In this document: positions 8,328 to 14,093 of the stretch, piece after piece
Layout of the letters: every line of letters starts with the position of its first letter
Numbering within the stretch: position 1 is the first letter of the stretch
From: JBDTDV01 sp039922875
GTDB lineage: Bacteria; Actinomycetota; Actinomycetes; Actinomycetales; Microbacteriaceae
Direction of reading: 5' to 3'
NCBI GenBank assembly: GCA_039922875.1
Contig: JBDTDV010000039.1
Coordinates: 1-19,325 of the forward strand
DNA: 19,325 nucleotides
The notes under the pieces: generated by a model
What the model saw: only the letters and a program-made list of their open reading frames with translations
The model's database searches: none
What the model was told of the DNA's origin: nothing
Program-made: the position numbers and the translations under genes

Positions 8328-8333
8328 TACGGT
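8328..8333 (+). promoter_or_regulatory. Candidate -10 element for the leaderless 8340 gene
   Basis: TACGGT is followed by six bases and then ATG 8340. No Shine-Dalgarno sequence precedes the ATG, so leaderless translation is plausible. No clear -35 is visible. The DnaA box at 8293-8301 lies where an activator or the -35 region would be. Confidence 0.4.
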
Positions 8334-8339
8334 CGCTGC

Positions 8340-8948
8340 ATGCGCTGGGACAATCTGTTCGACGACCTTGAGGGCCGCCTCGAGTATGAGCTGTCCGCCG
8401 AGGAGATTGATCTGCGGGCCGAGGAAGAGCGGCTCAGGCTTGGTCGGATTTCGCTGCGCGATCGACTGATGTCACTGGCAGAGGGTCATGCCGAGGGCTC
8501 AGGCTATGCGATACGCGTGCAGTTGGCCTCCGATTTCGGCATCCGGGTGCGTCCCAAGACGTTCGGCAAAGACTGGCTCGCGGGAGACCTGGTCGACGAG
8601 TCCGACCGGCGCCGCGAGTGCATCCTTCCTTTGAGTGCGATCGCCGCGCTGATCCTGACCGCGGCGCAGATCGAGGACAGTATGGAGACGGTCGCAGACA
8701 ATGCTGCTCGCGGTGCGCCGCGACTGTCCGACCGGATCGGGCTTGCCTTCGTGCTTCGCGACCTCTGTCGCCGGCGCAAGAATGTTGAGATCCAATCATC
8801 CGGTGATCTGCTGCACGGCACCATCGATCGGGTCGGCCGGGACCACCTGGATCTGGCGATACACGAACCGGGCAGCTCCCGACGGGAACCGAACGTGCTT
8901 GCGTATCGTGTCATTCCCTTGGCCGCGGTACTACTGATTCGGCTGTGA
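8340..8948 (+). CDS. Unnamed protein with two similar beta-rich domains
   Basis: I do not recognise a characterised family. The 202-residue protein has an acidic, charged N-terminal helix region (about 1-50), then a beta-rich segment (about 56-108) beginning GYAIRVQLASDFGIRV and ending PLSAIAALIL. A second segment (about 147-202) begins KNVEIQSSGDLLHGTID and ends YRVIPLAAVLLIRL. The two look like an internal duplication of a small SH3- or Sm-like barrel: a hydrophobic beta pair, a D/G turn with VD or ID, a charged loop, then I-PL-A-A-L-L-I. This is pattern reading, not an alignment. I chose ATG 8340 because the upstream frame is unlike coding sequence and the -10-like hexamer leaves no room for a longer start. 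There is no signal peptide or membrane helix. It converges on the helix-turn-helix gene. Confidence 0.75.
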   Translation: MRWDNLFDDLEGRLEYELSAEEIDLRAEEERLRLGRISLRDRLMSLAEGHAEGSGYAIRVQLASDFGIRVRPKTFGKDWLAGDLVDESDRRRECILPLSAIAALILTAAQIEDSMETVADNAARGAPRLSDRIGLAFVLRDLCRRRKNVEIQSSGDLLHGTIDRVGRDHLDLAIHEPGSSRREPNVLAYRVIPLAAVLLIRL

Positions 8949-9009
8949 GACCCGGGCGGCTTGTAAATGCCGGGCCGGCGGTGAACGCTTGGGGCCGGGT
9001 GTGAAAGCC

Positions 9010-9294
9010 TCAGCTGTCGGATTTGAGGATCGTGCCGCCGGACAACTCGGGAATGTTTCCAAAATCGGACTGCAGCCACAAGCTCATCCGGCGACTTTCC
9101 TCGTACATCGCCTGGATGTAGGACTCCAGCACGACCCGCTCGACCCGCCACTGGTGCCCGCCGCCCACTCGAATCGCCGGCAACTCTCCGGTGTGCACGA
9201 GCGCCGCAGCGTCGTCCACCGAGATGCTCAGGATCTCGGCAACGTCGCCGAGCGCGAGGAAGCGAGAGACGGCTCCCGGGGTGTCCTCGCTCAT
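9010..9294 (-). CDS. Excisionase/MerR-type helix-turn-helix protein
   Basis: This small 94-residue DNA-binding protein has the layout of excisionase-family (HTH_17/BldC-like) regulators. FLALGDVAEILSISVDDAAALV (split around residues 12-33) forms the helix-turn-helix, followed by a wing GELPAIRVGGGHQWRVER (about 36-53) and a helix. The C-terminal 30 residues are unique to this group and may mediate dimerisation. No integrase or phage gene is nearby, so I read it as a chromosomal regulator rather than a true excisionase. The start at 9294 is the only ATG before the domain. A -10-like AATAAT lies exactly six bases upstream, so the message may be leaderless. It converges on the 8340 gene and is divergent from the SAF/CpaE-like pair, which it could regulate; that is inference. 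Confidence 0.82.
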   Translation of the reverse strand: MSEDTPGAVSRFLALGDVAEILSISVDDAAALVHTGELPAIRVGGGHQWRVERVVLESYIQAMYEESRRMSLWLQSDFGNIPELSGGTILKSDS

Positions 9295-9300
9295 ATCTTG

Positions 9301-9306
9301 ATTATT
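9301..9306 (-). promoter_or_regulatory. Candidate -10 element for the leaderless helix-turn-helix gene
   Basis: On the - strand AATAAT (five of six consensus) is followed by six bases and then ATG 9294. An AGAGGA overlaps its upstream side but lies about 11-12 bases from the start, which is far for a ribosome site. Confidence 0.45.
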
Positions 9307-9333
9307 CCTCTGGATCGCTTGCCGGAACCCGCC

Positions 9334-9342
9334 TGTGGATAA
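9334..9342 (-). promoter_or_regulatory. Perfect DnaA box between the helix-turn-helix gene and the SAF gene
   Basis: TGTGGATAA on the + strand reads TTATCCACA on the - strand. It is centred 44 bp upstream of the start codon of the helix-turn-helix gene and about 75 bp upstream of the SAF-domain gene. It shares a 12-base identity with the site at 8292-8303. Confidence 0.5.
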
Positions 9343-9412
9343 CTTTCACATGAATCGCGCAGCTTGGCGACCATGGTACTGAGCAAAATCCCCGAACAGT
9401 CAGGAGACGCGC

Positions 9413-10057
9413 ATGCCTGAGCAAATGCCCGGAATCCGCCGCCGACGCGCGTTCTGGGTTGACCCGCGATTTCTGATCGGCGTCGGCCTCGTCCTGGCGT
9501 CGGTCGCCGGCGTCTACGGCATCGTTGCCGGCGCCGATCGCAGTACCGTCGTGCTGGCCGCGCGAACGCCGCTGACGGCAGGCGACACGGTGCAGGCATC
9601 CGACCTTGTGCCCACCCAGGTTCGCCTGGCCGGGTCGGATCGGTTGTATCTCACCCGAGACACGCTTCCGACGGAAGGGGCGGTGGTAACCCGTACCATC
9701 GCCGCGGGGGAGCTCGTTCCAACTTCCGCGGTCGGCGCAGCGACCTCACCGGCACAGACCAGCATCGTGGTCACGGTTCATGGCCAGCTCGCCGGGTCGA
9801 TCAAGCCGGGCTCGGTGGTGGATATCTGGTCCGCCGCCGCACTGGAGCACGCGCGCTTCGGTCCGCCCACCGTCGTTGTGGACTCAGCGACAGTGGTGCG
9901 CCTGGTGGAGGGCGACCGGATGCTCGGCGACCGGACGGGCATTGGCGTCGAGGTGCTCGTGCCGAAGAAGAAGGTCGCCGCCGTGTTGGAGGCTGCGGCC
10001 AACGGCAATGCGATCTCAGTTGTGCCAGATACCACCCCGTTAGGGGGCACCCCGTGA
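9413..10057 (+). CDS. Membrane-anchored SAF-domain protein, CpaB/RcpC-like
   Basis: SAF domains occur in the CpaB/RcpC assembly proteins of Flp pili and in related periplasmic or cell-wall proteins. This 214-residue protein has a basic N-terminus, one membrane helix (about residues 20-41) and then a SAF-like domain (about 45-110) with the typical LTAGDTVQASDLVP and TRTIAAGELVPTSAV segments. A C-terminal beta-rich region (about 118-205) resembles the second part of CpaB-type proteins. The domain should face outside. The ATG has AGGAG at 9402-9406 six bases upstream. The stop overlaps the next gene by four bases (GTGA), so the two are translationally coupled. No CpaF, TadB, TadC or pilin gene is in the window, so a pilus role cannot be assumed. 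Confidence 0.85.
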   Translation: MPEQMPGIRRRRAFWVDPRFLIGVGLVLASVAGVYGIVAGADRSTVVLAARTPLTAGDTVQASDLVPTQVRLAGSDRLYLTRDTLPTEGAVVTRTIAAGELVPTSAVGAATSPAQTSIVVTVHGQLAGSIKPGSVVDIWSAAALEHARFGPPTVVVDSATVVRLVEGDRMLGDRTGIGVEVLVPKKKVAAVLEAAANGNAISVVPDTTPLGGTP

Positions 10058-11352
10058 CGACCCCCGCGCATGCTGCGACCGAAGAGCCGACGCTGGCGCT
10101 GGCACTGGCGCTGGACCGTAGAACCGAGGAACGTCTGCTGCCAGAGATCGAGTCGGCGGGTCTGGATGTTGTCGCACGGGTGCACTCGGCTGCCGAACTG
10201 GTGGCCGAGTGCTCCCGCCGCCGCCCGGATGTGGTGCTGGTCTCGGCCGCCCGGCGCACCCTGACCGCACAGTTGATCTCCCGCTGCGATGCAAGCGCGA
10301 TCCGGGTCGTCGCCGTGACGGCATCCGATCTCGAACGGCGCCATGCCGCCTCGCTGGGCCTCTACGAAGTCGTAGAGGCCCAGGCGCCGTGGGCCGAGAT
10401 CCGCGCGCTGTTGGTGGCGGGGGTGGTGATCCCGCAGCGGCTGGGCGGCCCGATCGACCGCGCGGCTGGGCGCGGCACCGTGATCGCGGTGTGGGGGCCT
10501 CAGGGCGCTCCTGGGCGCACCACTTTGGCGGTGAACATCGCCGCCGAGATCGCCGCACTCGGGCACACCGTGACCTTGGCTGACATCGACACCTATGGCG
10601 GCGCGGTCGCGCCATGCCTTGGGATGCTGGACGAAGCGCCCGGCTTCGCCGCAGCCTGCCGGCTGGCCGGGAACGACACTCTGACGTTGGCCGAACTGGA
10701 GCGGGTCGCCCAGCGGTACTCGTCCCCGCGCGGCTCTTTTTGGGTGCTCACCGGTATCGGTGCACCCTCCCGCTGGCCGGAACTGTCCGGGGACCGAGTC
10801 GCCAAGACACTGGACGCCTGCCGGCACTGGGCGGAGTATGTCGTGCTCGATACCGGCTTCAGCCTCGAACACGACGAGGAGATTTCCAGCGACCTGTTCG
10901 CGCCGCGCCGAAACGCGGCGACCCTTGCCGCCTTGCGCGCGGCCGACCGCATTATCGCGGTCGGATCGGCCGATCCGGTCGGTGTCGCCCGATTCCTGCG
11001 TTCGCACGCGGATCTGTTGCAGACGGCGGCGGATGCCTCGGTGAGCGTGGTGATGAATCGGGTGCGCTCCAGCGCGGTCGGGGTGAACCCGTTCGGTCAG
11101 ATCAGTTCGACACTCGCGCGATTCGGCGGCATCGACGCCCCGGTGCTGGTCCCCGATGATCAGCAGGGTCTGGACGCAGCCGTGTTAACCGGACAGACAT
11201 TGCGGGACACCGCGCCGAAGTCAGCTGCCAGGTCGGCTATCCTCCGCCTGGTCGAAAGTACGCTGGTTCCCTCGCCAACAGCGGCACGAAGCGGTGCCCG
11301 CCGGGCACCGGTCCTGCGCAGCCGACGGCGCGCCGTGCAGGCGTCCGGGTGA
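10054..11352 (+). CDS. CpaE-like ParA-superfamily P-loop protein
   Basis: CpaE/TadZ-like proteins combine a receiver-like domain with a ParA/MinD-type ATPase domain and position pilus machinery or other polar structures. In this 432-residue protein, residues about 12-125 look like a degenerate receiver domain and about 141-390 like a MinD/ParA fold. The P-loop reads GPQGAPGRTT (148-157): the usual GKT lysine is Arg and the signature lysine near the start of the loop is missing. The Walker A' region TLADIDTYGG (about 174-183) is kept. I recall similar GAPGRTT loops in actinobacterial relatives, so this is probably a family trait, but ATP hydrolysis should not be assumed. The C-terminus is basic and low in complexity. 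It starts with a GTG overlapping the SAF gene stop. An unusual perfect palindrome lies in the coding region at 10354-10383. Confidence 0.82.
   Translation: MTTPAHAATEEPTLALALALDRRTEERLLPEIESAGLDVVARVHSAAELVAECSRRRPDVVLVSAARRTLTAQLISRCDASAIRVVAVTASDLERRHAASLGLYEVVEAQAPWAEIRALLVAGVVIPQRLGGPIDRAAGRGTVIAVWGPQGAPGRTTLAVNIAAEIAALGHTVTLADIDTYGGAVAPCLGMLDEAPGFAAACRLAGNDTLTLAELERVAQRYSSPRGSFWVLTGIGAPSRWPELSGDRVAKTLDACRHWAEYVVLDTGFSLEHDEEISSDLFAPRRNAATLAALRAADRIIAVGSADPVGVARFLRSHADLLQTAADASVSVVMNRVRSSAVGVNPFGQISSTLARFGGIDAPVLVPDDQQGLDAAVLTGQTLRDTAPKSAARSAILRLVESTLVPSPTAARSGARRAPVLRSRRRAVQASG
10354..10383. repeat. 30-bp perfect inverted repeat inside the CpaE-like gene
   Basis: The 14-base arms CTGGGCCTCTACGA (10354-10367) and its exact reverse complement (10370-10383) are separated by only AG. 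The repeat encodes residues 101-110 (LGLYEVVEAQ), at the end of the receiver-like domain. It could form a cruciform or a tight RNA hairpin, or be a protein-binding dyad. Confidence 0.9.
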
Positions 11353-11380
11353 ACTCGACGCAGCGCAGCTCGCGCATCGC

Positions 11381-11451
11381 ATTCAGGATGCACCGGGGTA
11401 CCAGGGCAGAAATGTGGCCGTTCACCCCTGGCATCCTGAATTCTGCCCTGG
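11381..11451. repeat. Interleaved inverted repeats between the CpaE-like gene and pdtaS
   Basis: Arm A, ATTCAGGATGC (11381-11391), has its exact complement at 11431-11441. Arm B, CCAGGGCAGAA (11401-11411), has its complement at 11441-11451. The order is A, B, A', B', so the two 11-bp stems interlock: they can form a pseudoknot or two competing hairpins. In the A hairpin, CAGGG of arm B can also pair with CCCTG at 11426-11430 and extend the stem. It starts 29 bp after the CpaE-like stop. A terminator is the plainest reading; an RNA switch is possible. Confidence 0.8.
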
Positions 11452-11475
11452 GTCTGGGGACTTCCACTGCCCATC

Positions 11476-11481
11476 TAAACT
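11476..11481 (+). promoter_or_regulatory. Candidate -10 element for leaderless pdtaS
   Basis: TAAACT is followed by six bases and then GTG 11488. The six bases are G-rich, but they touch the start codon and are too close to serve as a ribosome site. No good -35 is visible. Confidence 0.45.
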
Positions 11482-11487
11482 GGGGGC

Positions 11488-12981
11488 GTGTCGACACTCA
11501 GTGATCTCGTACTCGCGCACGGCAATAGCGATGAGGCCAATATTGAGTGGTTGCACCTTCTGGTGGGCGATTGGCAGCTGCTGGCCGATCTCGCCTTCGC
11601 CGACATTGTGCTGTGGGTTCCGACCAGGGAGGACAGCTTCGTGGCGATCGCACACGCCAGGCCATCTAGCGCGGCGACGCTGTTCTATCGGGATTTTGTC
11701 GGGCAGGAGGTGAAGGGTGAGTGGCGTGCCCTGGTCACCGACGCGTTCGCCACTGCCGGTATCGTCGACTCGATCTCGCCGGAGTGGTATGAGGAGACGC
11801 CGACCCGGGTTCGCGCGGTGCCGGTGATCCGGCGCCTGTCGCCGAATTCGCCGGAGACGACGGATGCGCCGATCGCAGTAATCACCCGACACTCGAACCT
11901 TAGCGAGGCCAGGACCCCCAGCCGCCAGGAACTGACCTTCAACGAATGCGCCAACGATCTGTTCGCCATGATCGCCTCTGGCGATTTTCCCGACCAGGGC
12001 GCCCCGACCGGACCCAGGCGAGGTGCTCCGCGCGCGTCGGATGGGCTGATCCGGCTGGACGAGGATGGCATTACCACCTTCGCCAGCCCGAACGCACTCT
12101 CGGCCTTCAACCGGATGGGCTTCGTCGAAGAGCTGGAGGGGGAGTCATTGGCCGAGGTCACTACCCGGCTGTTAGGGGCCAGGGTCACCTCGGACGAGTC
12201 CCTGCCGTTGGTGGTGACCGGCCGGGCGCCCTGGCGCGCCGACATCGAAGCGCGCGGGGTGACCGTCTCGCTGCGAACCATCCCGATCCGCAACCTCGGC
12301 GATCGGATCGGCGCAATGGTGCTGTGCCGTGACGTGACAGAACTGCGGCACCAGGAGCGGGAACTGATCACCAAGGACGCCACTATCCGCGAGATCCACC
12401 ATCGGGTCAAGAACAACCTGCAGACCGTGGCGTCGCTGCTGCGCATCCAGGCCAGGCGCTCGCATTCTGACGAGGCGAGGGATGCCCTGGGCCAGGCGAT
12501 GCGGCGGGTCGCCGCGATCGCGGTGGTGCACGACACCCTCTCCGCCGGACTCGCGCAAATCGTAGACTTCGATGATGTATTCGACCGGGTGCTGATGCTG
12601 GTCGCCGAAGTGGCATCCAGCCACAACACGACAGCGCACCCTAAGTTCTCCGGCAGTTTCGGCGCCCTGCCCAGCGAATATGCCACCCCACTCGCCCTCG
12701 CCCTGACTGAGCTGGTCACCAACGCGGTCGAGCATGGCCTGGACGGGCGCGAGGGTCGGGTGGAGATCATCGCGGAGCGCACCGAGGAGCGACTATCGGT
12801 CAAGGTCGTCGACAACGGCTCGGGGCTGCCAGAAGGACAGGTGGGCGCGGGGCTCGGCACCCAGATCGTGCGGACCCTGATTCAGGGCGAGTTGGGTGGA
12901 ACGATCGACTGGCACACCATGGTGGGTGCCGGAACCGAGGTGACGATCGAGGTGCCGTTGCGATTCCTCAGACGAAAGTAG
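11488..12981 (+). CDS. pdtaS: Sensor histidine kinase PdtaS (HisKA_2 type)
   Basis: PdtaS is a soluble histidine kinase that phosphorylates the ANTAR-domain antiterminator PdtaR; in mycobacteria the pair acts in nutrient and metal/nitric oxide responses. The 497-residue protein has an N-terminal GAF-like sensor (about 1-165), a PAS domain (about 185-290), the HisKA_2 helix with EIHHRVKNNLQTVASLLR (302-319, phosphoacceptor His 304 or 305) and a C-terminal ATPase domain with ELVTNAVEHGLDG and VDNGSGLP. There is no membrane helix. The neighbouring whiB1 gene gives the same pairing as Rv3220c-Rv3219 in Mycobacterium tuberculosis. The GTG start follows a -10-like TAAACT by six bases. The partner pdtaR is not in the window. 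It converges on whiB1 across a tandem array. Confidence 0.92.
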   Translation: MSTLSDLVLAHGNSDEANIEWLHLLVGDWQLLADLAFADIVLWVPTREDSFVAIAHARPSSAATLFYRDFVGQEVKGEWRALVTDAFATAGIVDSISPEWYEETPTRVRAVPVIRRLSPNSPETTDAPIAVITRHSNLSEARTPSRQELTFNECANDLFAMIASGDFPDQGAPTGPRRGAPRASDGLIRLDEDGITTFASPNALSAFNRMGFVEELEGESLAEVTTRLLGARVTSDESLPLVVTGRAPWRADIEARGVTVSLRTIPIRNLGDRIGAMVLCRDVTELRHQERELITKDATIREIHHRVKNNLQTVASLLRIQARRSHSDEARDALGQAMRRVAAIAVVHDTLSAGLAQIVDFDDVFDRVLMLVAEVASSHNTTAHPKFSGSFGALPSEYATPLALALTELVTNAVEHGLDGREGRVEIIAERTEERLSVKVVDNGSGLPEGQVGAGLGTQIVRTLIQGELGGTIDWHTMVGAGTEVTIEVPLRFLRRK

Positions 12982-12991
12982 GGCGGTCTTA

Positions 12992-13055
12992 GCGCTAAAC
13001 CTGAGTCGCGCTAAACCTGAGTCGCGCTAACCCTGAGGCGCGCTAACCCTGAGTC
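12992..13055. repeat. Four tandem 16-bp repeats between convergent pdtaS and whiB1
   Basis: Units at 12992-13007, 13008-13023, 13024-13039 and 13040-13055 follow GCGCTAAACCTGAGTC with one or two changes (units 3 and 4 carry CCC for ACC, and unit 3 ends GGC). They fill most of the 88 bp between the two stop codons. Because 16 is not a multiple of three and the unit contains TAA and TGA (and TAG on the other strand), the array closes all frames on both strands. Confidence 0.95.
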
Positions 13056-13069
13056 GTCAGCGCAGATAG

Positions 13070-13318
13070 CTACGAGGCGCGGCGGGCGCGTGCGGCGCGG
13101 CGCTTGAGGGCGCGGCGCTCGTCTTCGCTCAGGCCGCCCCAGACTCCGGAGTCCTGACCGGTCTCCAGCGCGTATTGCAGGCAGGTCTCGGTGACCGGGC
13201 ATCGCGCGCAGACGGCCTTGGCCTTGTCGATCTGATCGACCGCAGGGCCGGTGTTGCCAACCGGGAAGAATAATTCGGGGTCAGCGGTGAGGCAGGCTGC
13301 CTTGTCGCGCCAGTCCAT
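13070..13318 (-). CDS. whiB1: Iron-sulfur transcription factor WhiB1
   Basis: WhiB1 holds a nitric-oxide-sensitive 4Fe-4S cluster, binds the primary sigma factor and is essential in mycobacteria. The 82-residue protein has the four cluster cysteines at 9, 37, 40 and 46 (C, then CARCPVTETC), the same positions as in M. tuberculosis WhiB1. The turn GVWGG (58-62) and the basic C-terminal helix SEDERRALKRRAARARRAS bind sigma factor and DNA. The PELFFPVGNTGPA stretch is typical of WhiB1 rather than WhiB2, 3 or 7. The ATG at 13318 has AGGAG seven bases upstream. Neighbouring pdtaS matches the mycobacterial order. Upstream lies a 14-bp palindrome that could be an operator. Confidence 0.95.
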   Translation of the reverse strand: MDWRDKAACLTADPELFFPVGNTGPAVDQIDKAKAVCARCPVTETCLQYALETGQDSGVWGGLSEDERRALKRRAARARRAS

Positions 13319-13344
13319 GGACGTGCTCCTTTATTGCCGGGTAA

Positions 13345-13358
13345 TGGTCAAGTGACCA
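13345..13358. promoter_or_regulatory. Palindrome upstream of whiB1
   Basis: TGGTCAAGTGACCA has perfect six-base arms around AG, 27-40 bp upstream of the whiB1 start. GGGTAA occurs on both sides (13340-13345 and 13366-13371). It is in a good position for an operator near the promoter. In mycobacteria whiB1 is controlled by a CRP-family protein, but this site does not match the TGTGA-N6-TCACA consensus well. Confidence 0.4.
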
Positions 13359-13407
13359 AGAATTCGGGTAAGCGTCGAGTTACAGGGTGAAATAACGCAT
13401 CGGATGC

Positions 13408-13469
13408 ACACCGGCCTTTGGCGAATAACACCGGCCTCGGGGGATAATCTCTGGGATAAACACCAGCCC
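13408..13469. repeat. Direct repeats in the whiB1-membrane protein divergent region
   Basis: ACACCGGCCT occurs at 13408-13417 and 13428-13437, 20 bp apart, which places both on the same helix face. A weaker copy (ACACCAGCCC) lies at 13460-13469. GGGATAA also occurs twice (13441-13447 and 13453-13459). The 234-bp region 13319-13552 holds no gene and is AT-richer towards 13550. These repeats may be regulator sites for either flanking gene. Confidence 0.4.
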
Positions 13470-13513
13470 ACGGCCCTGTGAGCGAAAACTCAACCTCAAA
13501 TATGGTCGCATAC

Positions 13514-13522
13514 TGATAGATT
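13514..13522 (+). promoter_or_regulatory. Weak extended -10 for the membrane protein gene
   Basis: TGATAGATT has the TG-N-hexamer form with TAGATT (four of six consensus). Transcription would start near 13529, about 24 nt before GTG 13553, leaving room for the weak GGGA at 13542-13545. No -35 was recognised. Confidence 0.25.
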
Positions 13523-13552
13523 CAAATCAATAGCTGTGTATGGGATATCGCT

Positions 13553-14038
13553 GTGAACATAGGCCGAAATGGCCAGGATGACACTCCTGGCGCCGAAAAT
13601 GGTGCCAAAAGAGACACGGTGCACGCCGACACGGTGCGCGCCGCCGGAGCCCTCCGGGATCTTCCACCGCGTCTGATAGCGCTGGCCTGCCTGCTCTTCG
13701 TAGAAGGCGCGGCGCTCGGCGCGGCGGCCGGCTGGCTCCTGATCGAGTTGCTCACCGAGCAGCCTGCGAGCTATCTGAGCGCGGTTGCGTTGTTCATCCT
13801 GACCCTGCTTGCTGCGGCCTGGATGCTGTTCACCGCGGTCAACACGCTGCGCGCCAAGCCGTGGATTCGCGCCGCGGCGCTCACCTGGCAGGTGCTGCAG
13901 GCGGCAGTGGCGTTCGCCAGCTTTCAAGGCTTGGAATTCGTTCCTGGCATCGGCTGGGTGCTGCTGGCGGCAAGCATTCTGGGAATCGTGTTCCTGGTCA
14001 GCCCGTCGGTGATCGCCGCCACGACGCGGCACCCATAG
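13553..14038 (+). CDS. Small integral membrane protein with four predicted helices
   Basis: I do not recognise a characterised family. The 161-residue protein has a hydrophilic N-terminus of about 40 residues with several Asp and Gly, then four hydrophobic segments at about 41-64, 75-97, 106-124 and 131-150 joined by short loops. No charged residue inside a helix suggests transport, and there is no signal cleavage site. The coding pattern (alternating Ala/Leu with G/C third positions) looks real. The start is the GTG at 13553; it is preceded only by a weak GGGA, so the N-terminus is uncertain. It is divergent from whiB1 and converges on bcp through a tandem array that begins within its stop codon. 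Confidence 0.72.
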   Translation: MNIGRNGQDDTPGAENGAKRDTVHADTVRAAGALRDLPPRLIALACLLFVEGAALGAAAGWLLIELLTEQPASYLSAVALFILTLLAAAWMLFTAVNTLRAKPWIRAAALTWQVLQAAVAFASFQGLEFVPGIGWVLLAASILGIVFLVSPSVIAATTRHP

Positions 14039-14093
14039 CTAAGCCGCTAAGCCGCTAAGCAACTAAGCCGCTAAGCAACTAAGCAACTAAGCC
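14038..14093. repeat. Seven tandem 8-bp repeats at the membrane protein-bcp junction
   Basis: Seven contiguous 8-bp units run from 14038 to 14093 and follow (G/A)CTAAGC(C/A). The last base of the upstream gene's TAG is the first base of the array. The bcp stop codon (14079-14081, read on the - strand) and its last few codons lie inside it. Since 8 is not a multiple of three and each unit holds TAA on + and TTAG on -, all frames on both strands meet stops. Length variation is likely. Confidence 0.95.

Noticed and set aside
8949..9009. Terminator between the 8340 gene and the helix-turn-helix gene
   Set aside because: CCCGG and GGC segments can pair with GCCGGG only with bulges; the stem is too weak and irregular to call.
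9010..9294. Excisionase of a prophage or integrative element
   Set aside because: No integrase, attachment-site repeat or phage gene is nearby, and the flanking genes are conserved housekeeping genes.
8293..9342. Chromosomal replication origin
   Set aside because: Only two DnaA boxes 1 kb apart are present, without an AT-rich unwinding region or dnaA/dnaN neighbours.
9778..11007. A 409-codon - strand open frame opposite the SAF and CpaE-like genes
   Set aside because: It is a shadow frame without motifs, and the coupled + strand pair explains the region.
11685..12860. A 391-codon - strand open frame opposite pdtaS
   Set aside because: It is Ser/Arg-rich shadow translation; the + strand has complete GAF, PAS, HisKA_2 and ATPase features.
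12992..14093. CRISPR array
   Set aside because: The repeats are contiguous 8- and 16-bp units without spacers, and there is no cas gene.
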